A DNA stretch of 64,000 nt from Achromobacter deleyi (GTDB lineage: Bacteria; Pseudomonadota; Gammaproteobacteria; Burkholderiales; Burkholderiaceae_B), in the NCBI RefSeq assembly GCF_016127315.1, contig NZ_CP065997.1, positions 3,782,001 through 3,846,000 on the forward strand, in the 5' to 3' direction. This document shows, one piece after another, positions 42,776 to 50,194 of the stretch. A program made the translations under genes and the position numbers. The stretch's first letter is position 1. Each line of letters starts with the position of its first letter. The notes under the pieces are model-generated. The model did no database searches and had not been told where the DNA came from. It was given only the letters and a program-made list of their open reading frames with translations.

Positions 42776-44070
42776 GCTTGGCGCTCTTCCAGTCCGCACC
42801 ATTCGGCGATGAACAGCGCGATGGTCTGGGTGACCTTGCGCACCGATTCCAGGTTGACCGCCTCGTCGTAACCGTGCGGCATGCGGCATTCCGGGCCGTA
42901 GACGATGGCCGGGGTGTCGGCGTACAGGCCATAGAAGCGGGCGTCGGTCGCGGCCGAGGTGGCGTATTCGCGCAGCGGCTCGCCGAACACCTGTTCGTGC
43001 GCGGCGCGCAGCGCGGCCTCGGCCTCGTCGGCGTTCTGCAGTTCGTAACCCTCGGCCATGAAGCCGTGGTAGATCACCTTGGGCGGATGCTTGGCCAGGA
43101 ACGGATCGCGCGCCGCCGCCTGGGCCACGAAGGCCTCGATCTCGGCGCGCGCGGCCTCCAGGCTCTGGCCGGGGTAGACCGCCACGCGCATGTCGAAGGT
43201 GCACCAGGCCGGCACGCTGGACGGCCAGTCGCCGCCGGCGATCTTGCCGAGGTTGAAGCGGATCGGGTGGGGGTGGTCGCAGAAGTGGCGGTGGTCGCAC
43301 TTGTTGGCGTTCCAGCGGGTTTCCAGTTCGTCCAGCGCCTGGATCAGGAAGATCGCCTTCTGGATGGCGTTGGCGCCGGCGCCGGTGAAGGCGGCCGAGG
43401 CGTGCTGGGGGTCGCCTTCGACCTGCACCTGGAACCACATCGGCCCGACCTGGGCGCGCATCAGCATGGGCAGCAGCGGTTCCGGGATGAAGGCGGCGTC
43501 GGCGCGGTAGCCGCGCGCCAGGCAGGCCAGGGCGCCGTTGCCGGTGCATTCCTCTTCCACCACCGATTGCAGGAACACGTCGCCGGCCGGCGCCAGGCCG
43601 ATCGCGGCCAGCGCGTCCATGGCCGAGAGGCAGGCGACCAGGCCCGATTTCATGTCGCCGGCGCCGCGACCGTGCATCCAGCCGTCGACGATGGCCGGGT
43701 CGTAGGGATCGCGGCTCCATTGCGCCAGCGGGCCGACCGGCACCACGTCGATGTGGCCGTTCAGGATCAGCGAGCGGCCCTTCAGGCTGCGCGCGCGGTG
43801 CGCGCCGACCACGTTGTAGGCGTTGTCATAGGACACCGCCACCGGCGAAAAGCCCGGCAGGTGGCGGATGGCGTCGACGTCGATGCGCCAGCGGTCCACC
43901 GCGTAGCCGCGTTCGGCGTAGCGCGCCGCCATGAAGTCCTGCGCGGTGGCTTCCTCGCCGCGCTGCGAGGGCAGGCGCACCAGTTGCGCCGTCAGTTCGG
44001 TCTGGGCCGCGAAGCCCGCGTCCACGGCTTGGAGGATGCGCTGCCGGAGCGCCGGGGTCAGTTCTGGCAT
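42772..44070 (-). CDS. M20-family amidohydrolase (ArgE/DapE-like deacylase)
   Basis: A 432-residue zinc hydrolase with H106 and D108 in LNGHIDVVPVG, the bridging aspartate in RGAGDMKSG, the general base in SVVEEECTGNG, and late ligands in SAATDARFY and GPECRMPHGYDEA. The dimerisation domain lies in between. ArgE/DapE-like members remove acyl groups from amino acids. As first gene of the operon it may release the free amine that the following kinase and PLP enzyme then process. The MocR-type triple operator lies about 60 nt upstream of its start (44131-44160). Confidence 0.88.
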   Translation of the reverse strand: MPELTPALRQRILQAVDAGFAAQTELTAQLVRLPSQRGEEATAQDFMAARYAERGYAVDRWRIDVDAIRHLPGFSPVAVSYDNAYNVVGAHRARSLKGRSLILNGHIDVVPVGPLAQWSRDPYDPAIVDGWMHGRGAGDMKSGLVACLSAMDALAAIGLAPAGDVFLQSVVEEECTGNGALACLARGYRADAAFIPEPLLPMLMRAQVGPMWFQVQVEGDPQHASAAFTGAGANAIQKAIFLIQALDELETRWNANKCDHRHFCDHPHPIRFNLGKIAGGDWPSSVPAWCTFDMRVAVYPGQSLEAARAEIEAFVAQAAARDPFLAKHPPKVIYHGFMAEGYELQNADEAEAALRAAHEQVFGEPLREYATSAATDARFYGLYADTPAIVYGPECRMPHGYDEAVNLESVRKVTQTIALFIAEWCGLEERQA

Positions 44071-44130
44071 GGATGTGCTCGAGTTTGACTATCAATCCGG
44101 CCATCCTAGGCAAAATTGGATCGGTGAAAA

Positions 44131-44160
44131 ATAGCCAATCCTGGTTATTTGATATAGCCA
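44131..44160. promoter_or_regulatory. MocR operator of the M20-kinase-PLP operon
   Basis: Half-sites ATAGCCA (44131-44137), inverted TGGTTAT (44142-44148) and ATAGCCA (44154-44160) repeat the order seen at 38744-38775. The first two are 11 nt apart, start to start, in both places; the third is 12 nt further here against 14 there. This links the operon to the MocR gene. Confidence 0.68.
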
Positions 44161-44196
44161 CTTTCGGTGCGCGGCGCCCCGGGGCCGCCGCCCGGG

Positions 44197-44787
44197 TCAG
44201 TCCGCCAGCAGTTCCTCCAGCTTCGCCTTGAGCGAGGTGGCGCGCTCGGGGGCGCGCGCCAGCCCCGAGCGGGCGAAGGCGTGCGCCCGTGGCGTGTCGC
44301 CCAGGTGGCGGGCGATGCGGGCCAGGTTCAGCGTCCTGGCCGGGTGGATGGCGTCGGGATCGGTCTGCCGCAGCAGCCGCTCGCAACTGGCGGGGTAGGC
44401 GTCGTGCCCGGCGAAGAAGGCATGGCCCTGGCGCGCCCATTCGCTGACGATGAAAGCGACGTTTTCCTCGGCGCTGGCCGCGTCGAGGCCATAGGCCCAG
44501 CCGAACGCGGGGCCGGGCGGCGGGTCGATGCGCTCGCGGAACACGCAGTGCGATTCCTCGATCTCGGCCGGGGGCACGAAGGCGCCGCCTTCGCAGGGCA
44601 GGAAATCGTAGTGCGCGCCCAGGTTCAGGTAGCAGGCCTTGCCGCCGCTGGCGCCCTGCACATTGAAGACGTGCACGATGGGGCCGCGGATGCGCCGCAG
44701 GGTCTGGCCCGAGCCTTCGAACCCCTCGGCCTTCAGGATGGGGTAGAGGTGTCTGGTCAGGAGCTTGAGGAACGCGGTGCGGGTCAT
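44197..44787 (-). CDS. DUF4304-domain protein
   Basis: A 196-residue protein starting MTRTAFLKLLTRHLYPILKA, with the DUF4304 pattern: a helix, EGFEGSGQTLRRIRGPIVHV, then VFNVQGASGGKACYLNLGAH and a later acidic/aromatic region. These proteins are of unknown function; some annotators link them to toxin-immunity or contact-inhibition loci. The ATG at 44787 is preferred over 44817 because the domain starts there. It is divergent from ku, with about 230 nt between the start codons. Confidence 0.8.
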   Translation of the reverse strand: MTRTAFLKLLTRHLYPILKAEGFEGSGQTLRRIRGPIVHVFNVQGASGGKACYLNLGAHYDFLPCEGGAFVPPAEIEESHCVFRERIDPPPGPAFGWAYGLDAASAEENVAFIVSEWARQGHAFFAGHDAYPASCERLLRQTDPDAIHPARTLNLARIARHLGDTPRAHAFARSGLARAPERATSLKAKLEELLAD

Positions 44788-45020
44788 GGCGGCCTTGCGC
44801 AAAGGGCGGTGGGGCAATCATTGAACCGTGGGCGCGGGCGGCGTGTGCGGCAAATCGTGACTTGTGAAACCGAAGGTGGCGCGGGCGGGCATGCGAATTG
44901 CTGCATACCCAACCGCCGCCGGCGGATTGGCGTTGGCGCCCGTCGGCGCGACAATAGCGCCAGGCGGCAAACCCAAACAGCGTGCGGGGCGGCGGTCGGG
45001 CCCCGAAGGAGAGCGGCATC

Positions 45021-46013
45021 ATGGCGACGCGAACCATCTGGAAAGGGGCGATTTCGTTCGGGCTGGTGCACATCCCGGTGGGCCTGCACACGGCGACGAC
45101 CGAATCGGGCGTGGACTTCGACTGGCTCGACAAGCGCTCGATGGACCCGGTCGGCTACAAGCGCATCAACAAGCGCACCGGCAAGGAAATCGACAAGGAC
45201 AACATCGTCAAGGGGGTGGAGTACGAGGACGGCCAGTACGTCATCATCTCCCCGGAGGAGATCAGCGGCGCCTATCCGCGCACCACGCAGACCATCGAGA
45301 TCCAGCAGTTCGTCGATGCGGCCGAGGTGCCGTTCGTGTACCTGGAGCGGCCCTACTACCTGGCGCCGATCGACAAGGGCCAGAAGGTCTACGCCCTGCT
45401 GCGCGACACGCTGGCCAGGAGCGGCAAGATCGGCATCGCCAAGGTGGTGATCCAGACCAAGCAGCACCTGGCCGCGCTGATCCCGGCGGGCGACGCGCTG
45501 GTGCTGAACCTGATGCGCTGGGGCGACGAGGTCAAGGCCGCCGACGACCTGGACCTGCCCAAGTCCGGCGCCAAGGCCACGTCGCCCAGCGCCAGCGAAC
45601 TGAAGATGGCGCGCATGCTGGTCGAGGATATGTCCGGCCATTGGGACCCGGGGCAGTACAAGGACGAGTTCAAGGCCGCGGTCATGGACCTGGTGGCGCG
45701 CAAGGTCAAGGCGGGCAAGACCGAGACGGTGGTCGAGCCGCGGGAGGAATCGCCGGCCTATGCCGATAACGTCATCGACCTGACCGAGTTGCTGCAGCGC
45801 AGCCTGAAGGGGCGGGCGCCGGGCAAGGCGTCGAACGGCGGCGGGTCTCGGACGGCGGCCAGGAAGACCGCGAGGAAGGCGGTGACCAAGGCGGCTACCA
45901 AGGCCGCAACCAAAGTCGCAACCAAAGCGACCAACAAGGCGACCACGAAGACGACCACGAAAACAGCGAACGGCAAGGCCGGCACCTCGGCCAAGACCCG
46001 CAAGGCGGCCTGA
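45021..46013 (+). CDS. ku: Ku-like DNA end-binding protein (NHEJ)
   Basis: The 330-residue protein starts at ATG 45021 with GAAGGAG upstream. The Ku core is clear: TRTIWKGAISFGLVHIPVGL, RINKRTGKEIDKDNIVKG, then YLERPYYLAPIDKGQKVYAL. Bacterial Ku homodimers ring broken DNA ends and recruit LigD. The last 50 or so residues form a tail of Lys/Ala/Thr repeats (KAATKAATKVATKATNKAT), longer than in minimal Ku proteins and like tails known to bind DNA non-specifically. It is followed after 2 nt by ligD, so the pair is co-expressed. Confidence 0.95.
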   Translation: MATRTIWKGAISFGLVHIPVGLHTATTESGVDFDWLDKRSMDPVGYKRINKRTGKEIDKDNIVKGVEYEDGQYVIISPEEISGAYPRTTQTIEIQQFVDAAEVPFVYLERPYYLAPIDKGQKVYALLRDTLARSGKIGIAKVVIQTKQHLAALIPAGDALVLNLMRWGDEVKAADDLDLPKSGAKATSPSASELKMARMLVEDMSGHWDPGQYKDEFKAAVMDLVARKVKAGKTETVVEPREESPAYADNVIDLTELLQRSLKGRAPGKASNGGGSRTAARKTARKAVTKAATKAATKVATKATNKATTKTTTKTANGKAGTSAKTRKAA

Positions 46014-46015
46014 CC

Positions 46016-48574
46016 ATGACCGACACCCTGGCGAAGTACCGCGCCAAGCGCGATTTCAAGGTGACGTCGGAGCCGGTCGGCGGCGGCGAGGCCAACGCGG
46101 CCGCGCGCGCCTTCGTGATCCAGAAGCACTGGGCCAGCCACCTGCATTACGACTTCCGGCTGGAACTGGACGGCGCGATGAAGAGCTGGGCCGTGCCCAA
46201 GGGACCCAGTTTCGACCCGTCGGTCAAGCGCATGGCGGTACAGGTCGAAGACCATCCCATCGCCTACAACCGCTTCGAGGGCGAGATACCGAAAGGCCAG
46301 TACGGCGCCGGCAAGGTCATCATCTGGGACCGGGGCACCTGGACGCCGGTGGGCGACCCGGCCGACGGCTACGAGCGCGGCCATCTCAAGTTCGACCTGC
46401 ACGGGGTCAAGCTGCGCGGGCGCTGGGCCCTGATCCGCATGAAGGGGCGGGGATCCGAGAAGCAGCCGCCCTGGCTGCTGGTGAAGGACCGCGATGCCGC
46501 CGCCCGCGCCGAAAGCGAGTTCAGCGTGGTCGACGAGCAGCCCGACAGCGTGGTGTCGGCGCCTAAAGCGCGGGCACGCCGGGTGCCCGCGGCGGCGCCG
46601 GCCGCCTCGCCACCGCCCAAGGCAAGCGAGTCGCATCTGCCTGGCGTGGCGGCGACATTGCCCGACCTGCTCAAGCCGCAATTGGCGACGCTGGTCGAAG
46701 GCGTGCCGCGCCAGGCCGACCAGGATTGGATCTACGAGATGAAGTTCGACGGCTACCGGCTGCTGGCGCGGCTGGACCACGGCGAGGTGCGCCTGTACAC
46801 GCGCAACGGCCACGACTGGGCGCCGAAGCTGCCACACCTGGCGGCGGCGCTGCGGCGCATGCCGCTGGAAACCGCGTGGCTGGACGGCGAGATCGTGACG
46901 CTGGCCGACAACGGCGCGCCCAGCTTCCAGGCCTTGCAGAACGCTTTCGACGGCGAACGCACCGGCGGCATCCTGTTCTATGTGTTCGACCTGCCTTACG
47001 TGACCGGCCGCGACCTGCGCGGCGAGCCGCTGCGGGTGCGCCGCGCGGTGCTGGCGCGGGTGATGGAGGCGGCCGGCGGCGACCCGCTGCGTTTCAGCGA
47101 CGCGTTCGACGCGGCCCCGGCCGACCTGTTGGCGTCGGCCTGCAAGATGGGGCTGGAGGGCATCATCGCCAAGCGCCTGTCCTCGCCGTATGTCTCGCGC
47201 CGCAGCGACAACTGGATCAAGCTCAAGTGCGCGCGGCGCCAGGAATTCGTCGTGGTCGGCTACACCGATCCCAAGGGCGCGCGGGTGGGGCTGGGCGCGT
47301 TGCTGCTGGCGTATCACGACGAGGCCGGCCAGCTGGTGTACGCCGGCAAGGTCGGCACCGGGTTCGACGACGCCGGATTGGCCGCGCTGCGGGAGCGGCT
47401 GGCGGCGCTGGAGACGCGCCAGGCCAGCGTCAAGGCCGGCGGCATTGGCCGCGGCGCGCACTGGGTGCGGCCCGAACTGGTGGCGGAAGTGTCGTTCGGC
47501 GAATGGACGGAATCGGGCCATGTGCGCCATCCCGTGTTCCGTGGGCTGCGCACCGACAAGCCGGCGCGCGCGATTACCAGGGAGGCGGCGATGGCAGCGG
47601 ATGCGATGCGGGAGGCCGGAGCGGGCGAAACGACGCGGCAGGGCAGCAAGGCGACTGCCAAGGCAACAACCAAGGCGACAGGCAGGACCACGGCCAAGGC
47701 CGCCGGCAAGCTGACCCACCCAGAACGCGTCATCGACCCATCCACCGGCCTGACCAAGCTGGACCTGGCGCGCTACTACGGCCTGGTGGCGCCGATGCTG
47801 CTGCGCCACCTGGAGGACCGCCCGGTCTCGTTCCTGCGCGCGCCGGCCGGCATCGAGGGCGAGTTCTTCTTCCAGAAGCACCTGGAAGCGCCGATGCCGG
47901 GCGTGAAGCCGTTGCCGCAGGCCCTGGACCCGGACCACCCGCCCTTGATGGAAGTGCCGACGCCGCAGGCAGTCATGTCGGCCGCGCAGATGAACGTGGT
48001 GGAGTTCCACACCTGGAACGCCGTCAAAAGCGCCATCGGCAAGCCCGACCGCATGGTGTTCGACCTGGACCCGGGCGAGGGCGTGGCGTGGGACGCCGTG
48101 CAGCGTGGCGCGCAATTGCTGCGCGTGCTGCTGACCGAGATCGGCCTGCGCGGCTGGCTCAAGACCAGCGGCGGCAAGGGCCTGCACGTGGTGGTGCCGC
48201 TGCGCCGCCAATACGACTGGGACACGGTCAAGGCGTTCTCGCAGGCCATCGTGCAGCACCTGGCGCGCACGCTGCCGCAGGTGTTCGTGGCCAAGAGCGG
48301 CCCGAAGAACCGGGTCGGCCGGATCTTCGCCGACTATCTGCGCAACGGTTTCGGCGCCACCACGGTGGCGGCCTGGTCGGCGCGCGCGCGGCCGGGGATG
48401 GGGGTCTCGGTGCCGCTGGCGTGGGAGGAACTGGAGCAGGTCCGCGCCAGCGACCAGTGGACCATCGCCAACATCCACGAGCGCCTGGATGTGGGCGATA
48501 CGCCATGGGACGACTCTACGCCGCAGGCCATCGCCGGCGCCATGAAAGCGATGGACTTCACGCCGGGTCGATGA
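46016..48574 (+). CDS. ligD: Multifunctional DNA ligase D (phosphoesterase-ligase-polymerase)
   Basis: The 852-residue protein has the order PE-LIG-POL, as in Pseudomonas. The PE domain has FVIQKHWASHLHYDFRLELD; the ligase has K243 in YEMKFDGYRL as adenylation residue, then LDGEIVTL and GLEGIIAKR; the primase-polymerase has GGKGLHVVVPL and DLDPGEG with the catalytic aspartates. It polishes, fills and seals ends held by Ku. A Lys/Ala/Thr-rich linker (KATAKATTKATGRTTAKAAG) between ligase and polymerase has the same composition as the Ku tail. ATG lies 2 nt after the ku stop. Confidence 0.96.
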   Translation: MTDTLAKYRAKRDFKVTSEPVGGGEANAAARAFVIQKHWASHLHYDFRLELDGAMKSWAVPKGPSFDPSVKRMAVQVEDHPIAYNRFEGEIPKGQYGAGKVIIWDRGTWTPVGDPADGYERGHLKFDLHGVKLRGRWALIRMKGRGSEKQPPWLLVKDRDAAARAESEFSVVDEQPDSVVSAPKARARRVPAAAPAASPPPKASESHLPGVAATLPDLLKPQLATLVEGVPRQADQDWIYEMKFDGYRLLARLDHGEVRLYTRNGHDWAPKLPHLAAALRRMPLETAWLDGEIVTLADNGAPSFQALQNAFDGERTGGILFYVFDLPYVTGRDLRGEPLRVRRAVLARVMEAAGGDPLRFSDAFDAAPADLLASACKMGLEGIIAKRLSSPYVSRRSDNWIKLKCARRQEFVVVGYTDPKGARVGLGALLLAYHDEAGQLVYAGKVGTGFDDAGLAALRERLAALETRQASVKAGGIGRGAHWVRPELVAEVSFGEWTESGHVRHPVFRGLRTDKPARAITREAAMAADAMREAGAGETTRQGSKATAKATTKATGRTTAKAAGKLTHPERVIDPSTGLTKLDLARYYGLVAPMLLRHLEDRPVSFLRAPAGIEGEFFFQKHLEAPMPGVKPLPQALDPDHPPLMEVPTPQAVMSAAQMNVVEFHTWNAVKSAIGKPDRMVFDLDPGEGVAWDAVQRGAQLLRVLLTEIGLRGWLKTSGGKGLHVVVPLRRQYDWDTVKAFSQAIVQHLARTLPQVFVAKSGPKNRVGRIFADYLRNGFGATTVAAWSARARPGMGVSVPLAWEELEQVRASDQWTIANIHERLDVGDTPWDDSTPQAIAGAMKAMDFTPGR

Positions 48575-48592
48575 CCTGCCGGCGCGGCGCGG

Positions 48593-50005
48593 TCAGTCGT
48601 CGCCAGCCGCCGCCAACGCGACGGATTCGCGCGTGCGCGTGCCGATGCCGAACACCTGCGCCACGACGCCCATGGCGACGATGACGCCGGCCAGGATCGA
48701 GGTGTAGACCACCTCGTTGCGGTAGGTGCCCTCGATCACCATGGTGACCAGCGCGGCGATGATGCAGACGATCACCGCGTACGTCAGCCACGGGAACAGC
48801 CACATCCTGAATTCCAGCCGCACGCCGCGCGCCTGCAGGCGCTGGCGCATGCGCAGCTGCGAGCAGGCGATCGCCAGATAGACGAACAGCGCGATGGTGC
48901 CGGTGGCCTGCATCAGCACGTCATAGACGTCCATCTTCGAGGTGGCCATCATCCAGACGGCGGCGAAGGCGAACAGGCTGGAGATGATGACGCCGACATA
49001 CGGCGTGCCGGTCTTGCGGCCGGTGATCTGCATGACGCGGTGGGCGTCGCCGCGCCTGGCCAGCGAGTAGAGCATGCGCGAGGCGGTGTAGAGCGCCGAG
49101 TTGAAGCAGCTGCACACCGAGGTCAGCACGATGAAGTTGACGATCAACTGCGCGTGCGGAATGCCGAGCGCGTCGAGCGCGACGTTGTAGGTGCCCTGGG
49201 TCGGCTCGGTCAGGCCCGGGGCGTTGTACGGCACCAGGCAGACCACGATGAAGATCGAGCCCACGTAGAACAGGCAGATGCGCCACACCACCGAGCGCGT
49301 GGTCTTGATGATCTCGCGGCCCGGGTCGGCCGATTCGGCGGCGGCGACGGTGACGATCTCGGCGCCGATGAAGGCGAACATCACGCCCAGCAGCGCCACC
49401 ACCACGGACTTGGGACCGTTGGGCATGAAGCCCTGGCTGGTCAGGTGGCTCCAGCCGTTGGCCTCGCCCCACGGCCACACGTGCGCCAGCGCCAGGCTGC
49501 CCATGACCAGGAACAGCACGATGGCCACGACCTTGATGAGCGCGAACCAGAATTCGAATTCGCCGTAGTTGCGCACGTTGAGGAAGTTGACGATCAGCAG
49601 CGACACCGTCACCAGCAGCGCGTAGCCCCAGGCCGGCGCCATCGGGAACCAGCCGTGCAGGATCTGCCCGGCGACGTAGGCTTCCCAGCCCATCAGCAAG
49701 GCCCAGAAGTACCAGTAGAGCCAGCCGATGGTGAAGCCGGCCCAGCGCCCGATGGCGCGGTCGGCGTAGGTCGAGAATGAGCCGGTGTCCGGCTGCGCGA
49801 CCGCCATTTCACCCAGCATGCGCATGGCCAGGATGACCAGGATGCCGCCGCCGACATAGGCCAGGATGACGGCCGGCCCGGCCAGGGCGATCTGCTTGCC
49901 GGAACCCACGAACAGCGCGGCGCCGATGACGCCGGCGATGGACATCATCGTGAGATGGCGGGACTTGAGGCCGCCCTTGAGTTCGGTATTGGGGGTGTTC
50001 TCCAA
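48593..50005 (-). CDS. APC-family amino-acid permease (GabP/AnsP-like)
   Basis: A 470-residue, 12-helix permease with the AAT-family opening LKSRHLTMMSIAGVIGAALF, then GSGKQIALAGPAVILAY and GEMAVAQPDTGSFSTYAD, typical of GABA, asparagine, proline or lysine permeases. The frame opens with TTG at 50005, supported by a strong GGAGAGGAG ribosome site and no nearby ATG before residue 20. Substrate cannot be read safely. Two 18-nt direct repeats lie upstream (50143-50179). It is convergent with ligD. Confidence 0.88.
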   Translation of the reverse strand: MENTPNTELKGGLKSRHLTMMSIAGVIGAALFVGSGKQIALAGPAVILAYVGGGILVILAMRMLGEMAVAQPDTGSFSTYADRAIGRWAGFTIGWLYWYFWALLMGWEAYVAGQILHGWFPMAPAWGYALLVTVSLLIVNFLNVRNYGEFEFWFALIKVVAIVLFLVMGSLALAHVWPWGEANGWSHLTSQGFMPNGPKSVVVALLGVMFAFIGAEIVTVAAAESADPGREIIKTTRSVVWRICLFYVGSIFIVVCLVPYNAPGLTEPTQGTYNVALDALGIPHAQLIVNFIVLTSVCSCFNSALYTASRMLYSLARRGDAHRVMQITGRKTGTPYVGVIISSLFAFAAVWMMATSKMDVYDVLMQATGTIALFVYLAIACSQLRMRQRLQARGVRLEFRMWLFPWLTYAVIVCIIAALVTMVIEGTYRNEVVYTSILAGVIVAMGVVAQVFGIGTRTRESVALAAAGDD

Positions 50006-50142
50006 CTTCTTCTCCTCTCCAGATGCGCGGGGGCCATGGCGTGTTCGCCATCGGAATGGAAAAGAGGCATGTCCCCTGCCGGTTTATCGCTTTTTGCTAT
50101 TAAGCGTAGGAGCATACGCCCCATGCGAGCGGGGTTGGCGCG

Positions 50143-50179
50143 AGTGCCATGTCCTGTTGCAAGTGCCAGGTTTTGTTGC
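50143..50179. repeat. 18-nt direct repeat upstream of the permease gene
   Basis: AGTGCCATGTCCTGTTGC (50143-50160) and AGTGCCAGGTTTTGTTGC (50162-50179) match at 14 of 18 positions with a period of 19 nt. They sit in the 189-nt gap between the treY stop and the permease start. They could be an operator for the permease. TGGCAC on the minus strand is not spaced as a sigma54 promoter. Confidence 0.4.
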
Positions 50180-50194
50180 GCGTGGACGAGGGAA

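Noticed and set aside
45758..48478. Open frame of 906 codons opposite ku/ligD
   Set aside because: LigD and Ku motifs are unambiguous on the plus strand; the antisense product has no recognisable feature.
50107..50120. TAGGAGCATACGCC as a further copy of the regulon dyad
   Set aside because: Only the left half-site matches; no TCCGA half and no TACAGT at the phased distance.
50143..50170. TGGCAC elements as a sigma54 promoter for the permease
   Set aside because: The GG and GC dinucleotides are not 10 bp apart in either copy.
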